A DNA stretch of 11,437 nucleotides from assembly GCA_018691945.1 (NCBI GenBank), contig JABHJJ010000155.1, positions 1-11,437 of the forward strand, written 5' to 3'. The notes beneath the pieces are model-generated. The model saw nothing but the letters and a program-made list of their open reading frames with translations, had not been told where the DNA came from and ran no database searches. Shown piece by piece: positions 1-5,976 of the stretch. A program made the position numbers and the translations under genes. Within the stretch, counting starts at the first letter, position 1. Each line of letters starts with the position of its first letter. The stretch is from Candidatus Nitrosopelagicus sp. (GTDB lineage: Archaea > Thermoproteota > Nitrososphaeria > Nitrososphaerales > Nitrosopumilaceae).

Positions 1-387
1 AAATCTCTTGCTGATGATGTTGGAAAATTAATGCAAGAAAATCATTTGGATCGTGCATTAAAACAGTTAATGGAATTTTCTGCTCACTTTAATCAATACT
101 TTCAGCATAAAGAACCGTGGAAAAAAGGACCTGGAACAAATGCTTGCATATTTCTATCAGTTAATGCTGTACGTTCAATTGCAATCTGTTTACATTCATT
201 TCTGCCAAAATCCTCTCAAAAAATTTGGTCACAATTAGGGCTTGAAGGAAATATTTCAGATATATCTTGGAATGAAATGTCAGAGTTGAAACTAAACGTG
301 GGACATAAAATTGGAACTGTTGAACCAATATTTTCTAAAGTAGAATCCTCTGACATTGAAAAAGAGCAATCCAAGTTAGGAAATTAG
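1..387 (+). CDS. metG: Methionyl-tRNA synthetase, C-terminal part (5' truncated by window)
   Basis: The frame is open from base 1, so the gene begins before the window and only its last 128 residues are visible. They match the alpha-helical anticodon-binding domain of archaeal methionyl-tRNA synthetase, which charges tRNA-Met in the cytoplasm. Visible landmarks are an N-x-Y-F-x-x-K-E-P-W-K segment, a helix of the type 'VNAVRSIAICLHSFLP', the 'KIWSQLGL' segment, and a closing G-H-K-I-G-x-x-E-P-I-F run typical of the family. The protein ends about 20 residues after that motif, so the extra C-terminal OB-fold tRNA-binding domain of some MetRS enzymes is absent here. The catalytic Rossmann domain (HIGH, KMSKS) lies upstream and cannot be checked. 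The hydrolase start codon follows the stop after one base, so the two are probably co-transcribed. Confidence 0.88.
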   Translation, partial: KSLADDVGKLMQENHLDRALKQLMEFSAHFNQYFQHKEPWKKGPGTNACIFLSVNAVRSIAICLHSFLPKSSQKIWSQLGLEGNISDISWNEMSELKLNVGHKIGTVEPIFSKVESSDIEKEQSKLGN

Positions 388-388
388 A

Positions 389-1147
389 ATGATTGGAAAG
401 ATATTCCCAAAAATATCCACTAGAGGCTTCTATGATCTTAAAACTGGCATAACTCTCAAAAATACTCCATATGATACATATCCCAAGAAAATCTTTGAAG
501 AGATTTCTCAAAAATCTGAAATTGTAATAATGATCCATGGTCTAAGAAATAATAAATCTGGGGCTCTTGCAAAATATGTAATTGCAGAAAAACGTCTGAA
601 ATCATTGAATTACAAGTATAATGTAGTTGGATATAGCTATGATTCAAACACTGCAGGTGTACAGTACAAATCAACTGCACTTTCTGCATTAAAAGTCGGT
701 GTATTAATTGCAAAAAAGAATGGAAGAAATCTCTCAAAATTCATAAAAGATCTAAAATCAAAAAACCCTTTGATAAAAATTCGATTAATGGGTCACTCAC
801 TTGGAACTCAGGTCATACTATCTACTGTTCAGTCTCTTGCAAAAAATCCAAAAAACAAAGGAATAATTGAATCTGTACATTTCTTTGGTGCTTCTATTCC
901 TGCAAACTCTTTAGCCGTTAGAATACACGGAAACGACTTTCAAAAAGTTGTAAATGATCGAATTACAAACTATTTCAGTCCTTATGATGATGTCTTAAAA
1001 GCAGCTCATGATGAAAAATGGGTTGAATCTCCAATTGGGTATAAGGGTGCATTAGGAAAGACTTGCTCAAAATATCATCAAAAAATGGTGCGCCCACAAA
1101 ATCATCGCTTTGCAAGTTACGCAAAAACGATCAAAACATTTCCGTAA
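389..1147 (+). CDS. Alpha/beta hydrolase-fold protein (lipase/esterase-like)
   Basis: A 252-residue soluble protein with the alpha/beta hydrolase signature. A strand followed by H50-G51 ('VIMIHG') would supply the oxyanion-hole region. The nucleophile elbow is G135-H136-S137-L138-G139, with Ser137 as the likely catalytic serine. Asp200 or Asp201 in 'SPYDDVL' and His239 in 'QNHRFASY' are plausible partners for a Ser-Asp-His triad. It resembles the DUF726/lipase-like branch, whose members often carry an N-x-x-S-x-x-D-x-V-L segment after the nucleophile; the substrate cannot be read from sequence. There is no signal peptide or membrane helix. The ATG lies one base after the MetRS stop, implying the same transcript, although no functional link to tRNA charging is evident. 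A convergent 52-residue gene follows 23 bases later. Confidence 0.8.
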   Translation: MIGKIFPKISTRGFYDLKTGITLKNTPYDTYPKKIFEEISQKSEIVIMIHGLRNNKSGALAKYVIAEKRLKSLNYKYNVVGYSYDSNTAGVQYKSTALSALKVGVLIAKKNGRNLSKFIKDLKSKNPLIKIRLMGHSLGTQVILSTVQSLAKNPKNKGIIESVHFFGASIPANSLAVRIHGNDFQKVVNDRITNYFSPYDDVLKAAHDEKWVESPIGYKGALGKTCSKYHQKMVRPQNHRFASYAKTIKTFP

Positions 1148-1150
1148 ATT

Positions 1151-1157
1151 AAAAAAA
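1151..1157 (-). terminator. T7 tract, probable terminator of the 52-residue gene
   Basis: Seven A residues on the + strand read as a T7 tract on the - strand, 14 bases beyond the stop of the small minus-strand gene. Archaeal RNA polymerase terminates at such U-runs without needing a hairpin. Position and composition are the only evidence. Confidence 0.4.
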
Positions 1158-1170
1158 GAATTTGCAAGTT

Positions 1171-1329
1171 TTAACACATTGCTTTTTCTTCTAAAATGAA
1201 ATATTTTGCGAGTTTGAGATATGTCTCACGCTCAAAATCAGATATTTCTTCATCACTACTATAGATCCTCTCAAACCATGAAATTATATTCTCGATGTCT
1301 TTTGTACTGAAAACTGTCATTTCTGGCAT
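1171..1329 (-). CDS. Small acidic conserved-looking protein, 52 aa, function unknown
   Basis: A 52-residue reading frame fills most of the space between the hydrolase and parvulin genes. The product is rich in Glu and aromatic residues and looks like two amphipathic helices: 'STKDIENIISWFERIY', then an acidic loop (S-S-D-E-E-I-S-D), then 'FERETYLKLAKYFILEEK'. Only two codons use unusual-looking bases and the residue mix is that of a folded helical protein, not of a shadow frame. It has one Cys (the last residue), no signal peptide and no membrane segment. ATG at 1329 is taken as start; a second in-frame ATG three codons later (1320) is equally possible, and I found no TATA box good enough to decide. 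I do not recognise the family. Confidence 0.6.
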   Translation of the reverse strand: MPEMTVFSTKDIENIISWFERIYSSDEEISDFERETYLKLAKYFILEEKAMC

Positions 1330-1434
1330 AATGACGTATAATCTAACTTGTATTTCATAATTTTAGTAAAAAATTATCTCGATCAGTGTTGCTAAAAATC
1401 TATTTTGTAAAGAATTTAGTGGAATAGAAGATCG

Positions 1435-1710
1435 TTATCCTAGTCGTTTAATGATGTGGTATCCAAATTGAGTTTTAACTGGTGCTGACATTTCTCCCAC
1501 CTCTAAGTTGAAAGCGACATCTTCAAACTCTTTCACCATCATTCCTTTTGTGAAATATCCTAAATCTCCATCTTTCTTTTTACTTGGGCATGTAGAAATT
1601 TCTCTAGCTGCGGCACCAAATTTTTTCCCTTTCTTAATCTCTTCAAATATTTGTAAAGCCTGACTTTGTTTCTCAACTAAAATATGCGAACATTTTACTT
1701 TTTGTGCCAT
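1435..1710 (-). CDS. Single-domain parvulin-type peptidyl-prolyl cis/trans isomerase
   Basis: A 91-residue protein that is a complete rotamase (PpiC/parvulin, PF00639) domain and nothing else. It catalyses cis/trans isomerisation of Xaa-Pro bonds. Active-site positions known from the family are present: His9 in 'CSHILV', Cys41 at the Pin1 Cys113 position, Phe62 in 'KEFEDVAF', and His85 in 'FGYHIIKR'. The 'DGDLGYF' loop (residues 47-53) is also diagnostic. Stand-alone parvulins of this size have been characterised from Cenarchaeum symbiosum and Nitrosopumilus maritimus, and this is probably the same protein family. There is no WW domain, signal peptide or lipobox. The ATG overlaps the upstream stop codon by one base (TAATG), so translation is probably coupled to the 95-residue protein before it. 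Confidence 0.93.
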   Translation of the reverse strand: MAQKVKCSHILVEKQSQALQIFEEIKKGKKFGAAAREISTCPSKKKDGDLGYFTKGMMVKEFEDVAFNLEVGEMSAPVKTQFGYHIIKRLG

Positions 1711-1997
1711 TATTTCTCAAAAATCCTCTCTCTAATCTGTGGAACCCGTTTGTATGCCATATCTCTAACTTTCATTTGGTCTTGTGGAGTAGGATTTCCT
1801 TGTTTCATTTGTGCAAGTGCTGCAACTCCTAATCCCAAAATTTGTCCCATAATTAATCCAAAAACAAATTCTTTAGGATTTTCAATTTTCAATATATCAT
1901 TACTGGCTTCTATTTCCTTATAATATGCATCCACATTCATGAGTGCCATGTCAATTGTTTGATCTACCATTGCTTGTAATTGTTCTTCTGCGCTCAT
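1710..1997 (-). CDS. Unrecognised 95-aa protein coupled to the parvulin gene
   Basis: I do not recognise the family. The frame extends upstream to a TTG at 2039, but I place the start at the ATG at 1997 ([10 protein letters not shown]). The N-terminal stretch added by the TTG looks like untranslated sequence, and a TATA-like TATTTATC (about 2019-2026) lies about 25 bases before the ATG. Residues 1-40 form an acidic helical region. Residues 44-63 are hydrophobic and glycine-rich ([12 protein letters not shown]), which could be a membrane-associated helix or a packed helical hairpin. The tail is basic (K-V-R-D-M-A-Y-K-R). The stop overlaps the parvulin ATG by one base, so the pair is one operon. 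A role beside the folding enzyme is only an inference from this coupling. Confidence 0.7.
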   Translation of the reverse strand: MSAEEQLQAMVDQTIDMALMNVDAYYKEIEASNDILKIENPKEFVFGLIMGQILGLGVAALAQMKQGNPTPQDQMKVRDMAYKRVPQIRERIFEK

Positions 1998-2046
1998 ACT
2001 TTTTTCATTATTTTTAGATAAATAAGTAATTTGCGCCAAGATATCT

Positions 2047-2056
2047 TTTAATTAAA
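2047..2056. promoter_or_regulatory. Palindromic TATA box between divergent genes
   Basis: The 10-mer TTTAATTAAA is a perfect palindrome. Its centre is about 25 bases upstream of the TTG start at 2076 on the + strand, the right spacing for a leaderless archaeal promoter. Read on the - strand it would start transcripts near 2026, giving a leader of about 30 bases for the ATG at 1997, though that gene also has its own closer TATA-like box. Confidence 0.6.
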
Positions 2057-2075
2057 CAATTCAATTATCTGATTA

Positions 2076-2477
2076 TTGTTCAAATATTTTACAGTACAAA
2101 CTGCAAATGAAGTTTTACCTCTTGTTATACAAAAATATGATAATATCAAAAAACAAAAAAATGAAATAATTAAAGCCGAACAAGAACTACAAGTTACCTT
2201 ATCTGATAATGGCACATTTGAAAATTATGTTGTTTTAAAACAGAAATTAAACCAAGAATTATCAAAATTTTATAAAACTATTGAAGAGTTAGAAGAAACT
2301 GGAGTTGTAATGAAAGGATTGGATCAAGGTCTTCTAGACTTTCCTTCAAAAAGATTTGATGAAGAAGTATGGCTTTGTTGGAAAGAAGGTGAAACTGAGA
2401 TAAAATTCTGGCATGAAAAGGATACTGGATTCAATGGACGAAAACCTGTAAGCGTAGATGCAGAGTCACTAATCTAA
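2076..2477 (+). CDS. DUF2203 family protein
   Basis: A 133-residue cytoplasmic protein of the DUF2203 family (PF09969), whose function is unknown. It opens with the family's 'YFTVQTANEVLPLV' segment, continues with a coiled-coil-like helical region (residues 22-78, rich in K, E, Q), and ends with the conserved block G-L-L-D-F-P (85-90), 'EVWLCWKEGE' (97-106) and F-W-H-E ... G-F-N-G-R (111-122). Start: TTG at 2076 is the only usual start codon after the in-frame stop at 2070, and the palindromic TATA box 25 bases upstream supports it. The stop overlaps the UbiA-family ATG by one base (TAATG), so the two are translated together; a link to quinone or lipid prenylation is a guess from context only. 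Confidence 0.87.
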   Translation: MFKYFTVQTANEVLPLVIQKYDNIKKQKNEIIKAEQELQVTLSDNGTFENYVVLKQKLNQELSKFYKTIEELEETGVVMKGLDQGLLDFPSKRFDEEVWLCWKEGETEIKFWHEKDTGFNGRKPVSVDAESLI

Positions 2478-3358
2478 TGCTCTCTGTCTGGTTACGTGCA
2501 ATTCGAATAAAATTTCTTCTAGCATCTGTAATTGCCGTTTCTCTAGGTCTCTCTGTAACTTGGTGGCATTCTGGCACTATTGATATTTTTCAGGCTGTAC
2601 TTACAATGGCTGGCGTCATTGCATTGCATGCAAGTGTTGACCTTCTAAATGATTATTGGGACTTTAAACGAGGAATTGATACAAAGACGAAACGAACTCC
2701 AATGAGTGGTGGTACCGGTGTTCTTCCAGAGGGCTTGTTAAAACCAAAAAGCGTTTACAATGCTGGAATTTTATTTTTAGTAATAGGTGGTCTGATAGGC
2801 GGCTACTTTGTCGTATTGCATGGCGTTGTGATTGGTGTAATCCTTGCGTTTGCGATAATGTCCATCTATTTCTACTCTACCAAAATCGTCAACTGGGGTC
2901 TGGCTGAAGTCTTTGTTGCAGTAAAGGGAACCCTGATTGTAATGGGAACATATTACATACAAAACTCTGAACTCACCGACGTTGTTGTACTCAGTGGGAT
3001 AGTTGTGGGGGCTCTGTCGTCACTGGTTTTGTTTGTTGCGTCATTTCCAGATCACGATGCAGACAAGGAAAAGGGTCGGAGAACATTGGTAATCCTGTTC
3101 GGGCGCAAAAAGGCAACATCAATTTTCTACATCTTTCTAATCGTATCATATGGAATAATCATTGTATGTGCCGCAATGTCGATAATTCCCGTCTTTTGCC
3201 TGATATCGCTTGCAGCAATCCCTGTGGCAATAAATTCAATAAGAAAACTAAAATCGTCAATTTCCAACGAAGATAAAATCATTCCCGCAATGAAGTCAAC
3301 ACTGATGTTTAGCAGAATAGCGGGAGCTTTATTTGTAATAGGATTTCTAATTCAGTAA
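2477..3358 (+). CDS. UbiA-family prenyltransferase (MenA-like candidate)
   Basis: A 293-residue integral membrane protein with eight or nine predicted helices, of the UbiA superfamily (PF01040). These enzymes join a polyprenyl diphosphate to an aromatic or lipid acceptor, using Mg2+ held by two Asp-rich motifs. The first is N58-D59-Y60-x-D62-x-x-x-G-x-D68; the second is D192-x-D194-x-D196 in 'FPDHDADKEKG'. The N-D-Y-x-D-F-K-R-G form is close to MenA (1,4-dihydroxy-2-naphthoate prenyltransferase). Nitrosopumilus is reported to contain menaquinones, so MenA is a good candidate; digeranylgeranylglyceryl phosphate synthase is the main alternative. From about 2800 the gene becomes clearly richer in G and C (about 40-50% in 60-base lines by hand count) than its neighbours, which may reflect membrane-protein codon use or a mosaic origin. 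Confidence 0.86.
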   Translation: MLSVWLRAIRIKFLLASVIAVSLGLSVTWWHSGTIDIFQAVLTMAGVIALHASVDLLNDYWDFKRGIDTKTKRTPMSGGTGVLPEGLLKPKSVYNAGILFLVIGGLIGGYFVVLHGVVIGVILAFAIMSIYFYSTKIVNWGLAEVFVAVKGTLIVMGTYYIQNSELTDVVVLSGIVVGALSSLVLFVASFPDHDADKEKGRRTLVILFGRKKATSIFYIFLIVSYGIIIVCAAMSIIPVFCLISLAAIPVAINSIRKLKSSISNEDKIIPAMKSTLMFSRIAGALFVIGFLIQ

Positions 3359-3400
3359 TTCTCAGCATACATAGAAATACAGTTTGGTTTGAGCGTATCC

Positions 3401-4495
3401 ATGATTAGTGGATTTGCGACATCTGAGGAAACAAAAAAATTCTCTGAAAAATTTCTTACTGAAAATTACAATTCAGTTCAAAATTTGCATCTATCGAATG
3501 TAGGTATTGGAACATATCTTGGCGAACCAGATTCTAAAACTGATGAAATGGTAACTGAAGCTGTAAAAAAATCAATTTTATCTGGTGTAAATGTAATTGA
3601 TACTGCAATAAATTATCGTGCACAAAAATCTGAGCGAAGTATTGGAAAGGCATTATCTGAATTAATTAGTGAAAATCTGATAAAAAGAGAACAGGTATTC
3701 ATCTGTACAAAAAATGGGTATGTGACTAATGATGGAGATATTCAAGAAGATTTTATGCAGTATGTGATGAGGGAATTTGGCCAATCTGGAATTGTCAAGG
3801 AAGGTGATATTTCATCTGGATATCATTGCATGACTATTCCATACTTGGAGGATCAAATTGAAAGGAGTTTGAAAAATCTTGGTTTGGAATGTATTGATTT
3901 GATGTATCTTCATAATGCTGTAGAAGGTCACCCTGAAATGTCTAAATCTGATTTTCTGGAAAACTTGAAAAAAGTTTTTGAATTTTATGAAGGCAAAAGA
4001 AAAGAAGGAAAAATTAGATTCTATGGGATGGCGACTTGGGAATGTTTCAGAGCAACTTCTGATAATGCAATGTTCTTATCATTAGAAGATGTTGTAAAAA
4101 TTGCACAAGATGTGGGTGGTAATGATCATGGCTTTAGGTTCATACAACTTCCTTTTAATTTGCATTTTGATCAAGCAATGATGCTAAAAAACCAAACAGT
4201 ACATGATAAACAAAAATCAATTTTAGATTCTGCTCTAGAATTGGGAATAGGTGTTTTCACAAGCGTTCCTTTAATGCAAGGTAAATTACTAGAATGGGCA
4301 AAATCAAAACCTATCTTTGCAGATGCATCTCCTTCGGTTGGACTCTTACAATTCATTCGTTCAACTCCAGGTGTTCTTTCTCCATTAATTGGGCAAAAAT
4401 CTAGCCAACATGTAGATGAAAATTTAGAAGTAATGAAAACTAAATCCATGAGTAAATCTGAATATGATGAATTTGTCAAAAAATTAGTTTCTTAA
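3401..4495 (+). CDS. Aldo/keto reductase
   Basis: A 364-residue NAD(P)H-dependent oxidoreductase of the aldo/keto reductase family (PF00248), a soluble TIM-barrel enzyme that reduces aldehydes or ketones. The catalytic tetrad is visible: Asp67 ('NVIDTAINY'), Tyr72, Lys104 ('ICTKNG') and His171 ('LMYLHNA'). The late 'GVLSPLIGQKSSQHVDENL' region matches the cofactor-binding end of the barrel. It is somewhat longer than the usual 280-330 residues, with an insertion around residues 108-145 after the catalytic Lys. The frame opens at a TTG (3389), but I prefer the ATG at 3401 four codons later as the stronger start codon. The physiological substrate is unknown. The stop TAA (4493-4495) directly abuts the stop of the convergent zinc-ribbon gene. 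Confidence 0.9.
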   Translation: MISGFATSEETKKFSEKFLTENYNSVQNLHLSNVGIGTYLGEPDSKTDEMVTEAVKKSILSGVNVIDTAINYRAQKSERSIGKALSELISENLIKREQVFICTKNGYVTNDGDIQEDFMQYVMREFGQSGIVKEGDISSGYHCMTIPYLEDQIERSLKNLGLECIDLMYLHNAVEGHPEMSKSDFLENLKKVFEFYEGKRKEGKIRFYGMATWECFRATSDNAMFLSLEDVVKIAQDVGGNDHGFRFIQLPFNLHFDQAMMLKNQTVHDKQKSILDSALELGIGVFTSVPLMQGKLLEWAKSKPIFADASPSVGLLQFIRSTPGVLSPLIGQKSSQHVDENLEVMKTKSMSKSEYDEFVKKLVS

Positions 4496-4663
4496 TCACA
4501 CACAACATAAAGCATTTTTTAATTTCTCAATTTGTATGACATAATCACAATTTTTACACACAATCCAATTTTTTGTTTTCAATAGAATTTTGAGACAGTC
4601 ATATTCTGTCATGAATAACTCTTCTTTTCCACAATTATGACATGTGCCCAAAAGTTTTTTCAT
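4496..4663 (-). CDS. Small zinc-ribbon protein, 55 aa
   Basis: A 55-residue protein in the space after the aldo/keto reductase. Two knuckles, C8-H-N-C11 and C36-K-N-C39, have zinc-ribbon spacing, and there are extra cysteines at 23, 53 and 54. The region between the knuckles (E-Y-D-C-L-K-I-L-L-K-T-K-N-W-I-V) would form the beta strands of a ribbon. The start at 4663 is supported by a TATA-like TTATATGG on the - strand (4682-4690, about 25 bases upstream), giving a leaderless transcript. That box overlaps a 15-bp palindrome. The stop TGA touches the stop of the aldo/keto reductase with no spacer. The protein diverges from a YHS-domain gene. Function unknown; nucleic-acid binding, protein binding and metal sensing are all possible. 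Confidence 0.75.
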   Translation of the reverse strand: MKKLLGTCHNCGKEELFMTEYDCLKILLKTKNWIVCKNCDYVIQIEKLKNALCCV

Positions 4664-4686
4664 GCATTGGATTCATTTTTTTCCAT

Positions 4687-4701
4687 ATAAGACAGTCTTA
4701 T
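4687..4701. promoter_or_regulatory. 15-bp perfect palindrome, candidate operator
   Basis: ATAAGAC-A-GTCTTAT has 7-base arms and a one-base centre. It overlaps the TATA box of the zinc-ribbon gene (4682-4690) and lies upstream of the YHS gene's promoter, so a dimeric repressor bound here would block the former and could reach the latter. No known operator is recognised. Confidence 0.55.
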
Positions 4702-4759
4702 GATTTATCAGTTCTACCTCTTCAGATAAATAGAAATACATCTCCACTTGAAAAAAATT

Positions 4760-4912
4760 ATGAAGGTTACGGATCCTGTTTGTGGTCTTGAATTTGATGA
4801 GGAATTATCAGTCACACATGAGCATAATTCTAAAAAATATCACTTTTGCTGTGATGGCTGTAAGAAGATCTTTATCAAAAAACCAAAAAAATGGTCAAAA
4901 AAATCTAAATGA
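4760..4912 (+). CDS. YHS-domain metal-binding mini-protein, 50 aa
   Basis: A 50-residue protein that is essentially one YHS domain (PF04945, related to the TRASH metal-binding knuckle). It begins with the diagnostic D5-P6-V7-C8-G9 and has Y27-H-F-C30-C31-D-G-C34 followed by K-K-I-F and a basic tail. In this family the cysteines bind metal ions; members occur alone, in copper P-type ATPases and in soluble oxygenases. The ATG at 4760 has an ATAAATAG box 25-30 bases upstream. The last eight bases overlap the end of the convergent asparagine-synthetase-like gene. The Lys-rich tail (K-K-P-K-K-W-S-K-K-S-K) is encoded largely by AAA codons, and these produce T-tracts on the other strand. Likely a copper or other metal chaperone or sensor; the metal is unknown. 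Confidence 0.82.
   Translation: MKVTDPVCGLEFDEELSVTHEHNSKKYHFCCDGCKKIFIKKPKKWSKKSK
4877..4903 (-). terminator. Three T-tracts, probable terminator inside the YHS gene
   Basis: On the - strand, T7 (4903-4897), T7 (4891-4885) and T6 (4882-4877) follow directly after the stop of the asparagine-synthetase-like gene. Repeated U-runs are the usual archaeal termination signal. They are the complement of Lys codons of the YHS gene. Confidence 0.55.
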
Positions 4913-5852
4913 TAGGAAATTTTCCACACATTTTACAAAATTTTGAATTTAATTTTATCTCATAATTACAATCTGGACATTTTTTATCTGATTTTGAGTC
5001 AATAACTGAATTTGATTTTCTGAAGCATTCATAGTAGTGCAGTGATTCTTTGCTCCTGATATATACGCCATCTTTTTCTAAAATTTCTGTTCTTTTTCGT
5101 GAAAATACATCGTCTGTAATTATTGTATTGAATAAGTTTGTGAGGTTTGCAGTTCCTGATCCATCTTGCATAGGAGATTTTTCTCTCCAAATAATATTTC
5201 TTGGAAGATTATTTTCAAATGTCTTTCTAAGAATCCATTTTCCAAATCTCTTATCCTCTTTTAGATTAATTTTCTCTGATATTGGAATTTCATCAGAAAA
5301 TTTTATGACTTGTTCATCTAAAAATGGTGTCTCGACTACCATGTCTAGTGATGTGGCAATATCTTTTGATGGAAAGTGCATAATTTTTTTAATTCTTCTT
5401 AATTCTTCTTCAAGTTCTTGATCTGTTTTTTTTAAAAGAAAATTATATCCTGCAAAAACTTCGTCAGCTCCATCTCCTGTGATGACCGAATTCACTCCTT
5501 TTTCTTTTAATGAACTTAGATACATGTATGGTACAATAGAATTACGTATTTCTATATCGTTAAAATTCCCTAAAATCTTAATTGTCTCATTAATTGAATC
5601 CAACACTTCTTCCATACTTACTTGCATTAATGAAAGAGACAATCCCATGTGTTTTGCAATGATCTGTGCATAAGTGAGATCTGTTCCCAAAAAATCCTTT
5701 GTAATGATAGTCATCGCTTGTGGTTTTTGATCTTTTAACAGATGTGCAAGTATGCTGCTATCTAATCCCCCAGATAATGCAATCCATTTTGATTCACATT
5801 CTGCAACTGATTTTTGTAAAACTACTTTGCATTGATCTATTAATGATTTCAT
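4905..5852 (-). CDS. Asparagine-synthetase-like ATP pyrophosphatase with C-terminal zinc ribbon
   Basis: A 315-residue protein built from the synthetase domain of AsnB (PF00733) without the N-terminal glutamine amidotransferase domain. The PP-loop S27-G-G-L-D-S-S33 binds ATP, and G126-D-G-A-D-E-V-F-A-G-Y136 is the second hallmark; 'ETPFLDEQVI' (174-183) and 'WREKSPMQDG' (222-231) fit the family's substrate side. The domain would adenylate a carboxylate and pass it to an amine. Full AsnB proteins exceed 500 residues and use an N-terminal Cys to release ammonia; here that half is missing, so the nitrogen donor is free ammonia, a partner protein, or another amine. Residues 292-309 add a zinc ribbon (C292-x2-C295 ... 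C306-x2-C309). The frame opens at TTG 5876, but ATG 5852 has a TATA-like box 27 bases upstream. Product unknown. Confidence 0.83.
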   Translation of the reverse strand: MKSLIDQCKVVLQKSVAECESKWIALSGGLDSSILAHLLKDQKPQAMTIITKDFLGTDLTYAQIIAKHMGLSLSLMQVSMEEVLDSINETIKILGNFNDIEIRNSIVPYMYLSSLKEKGVNSVITGDGADEVFAGYNFLLKKTDQELEEELRRIKKIMHFPSKDIATSLDMVVETPFLDEQVIKFSDEIPISEKINLKEDKRFGKWILRKTFENNLPRNIIWREKSPMQDGSGTANLTNLFNTIITDDVFSRKRTEILEKDGVYIRSKESLHYYECFRKSNSVIDSKSDKKCPDCNYEIKLNSKFCKMCGKFPII

Positions 5853-5874
5853 GATTTGTTTATAATGTGATTTC

Positions 5875-5883
5875 AAATAAAAA
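5875..5883 (-). promoter_or_regulatory. TATA box of the asparagine-synthetase-like gene
   Basis: TTTTTATTT on the - strand is centred 27 bases before the ATG at 5852, matching leaderless spacing. It lies across the competing TTG at 5876, which makes that upstream start unlikely. Confidence 0.5.
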
Positions 5884-5905
5884 TTGTCGATTCATTCATA
5901 GATAG

Positions 5906-5976
5906 TTTCAGCTAATTTCAGCGGAACTTATAAGGTAATTACGATAAGAACCCTCATGTTACTACCTGCTGAAATT
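5906..5976. repeat. Direct and inverted TTTCAGC repeats around the HTH promoter
   Basis: TTTCAGC occurs twice with a 10-base period (5906-5912 and 5916-5922), i.e. on one face of the helix just upstream of the TATA box. The 9-mer AATTTCAGC (5914-5922) recurs inverted as GCTGAAATT (5968-5976) inside the first codons of the HTH gene, with 45 bases between them. This is the arrangement of a multi-site operator around a promoter, and autoregulation by the HTH protein is the simplest guess. Confidence 0.5.
5927..5935 (+). promoter_or_regulatory. TATA box of the HTH regulator gene
   Basis: CTTATAAGG is centred 25 bases upstream of the ATG at 5956, indicating a leaderless transcript. Confidence 0.65.

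Noticed and set aside
1330..1434. Possible non-coding RNA in the gap between the 52-aa gene and the parvulin gene
   Set aside because: No inverted repeats of note and no conserved element recognised; it is most simply a terminator for the parvulin operon plus the promoter of the small gene.
1684..1923. A 79-codon + strand frame with hydrophobic stretches and several cysteines
   Set aside because: Antisense to the parvulin gene and its partner; the hydrophobicity is the complement of the coding strand.
4171..4479. A 102-codon - strand frame
   Set aside because: Antisense to the aldo/keto reductase C-terminal half, with no recognisable motif.
5050..5421. A 123-codon + strand frame rich in Ser, Phe and Ile
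   Set aside because: It lies entirely antisense to the asparagine-synthetase-like gene, whose motifs are unmistakable. The composition is that of a complement frame in AT-rich DNA.
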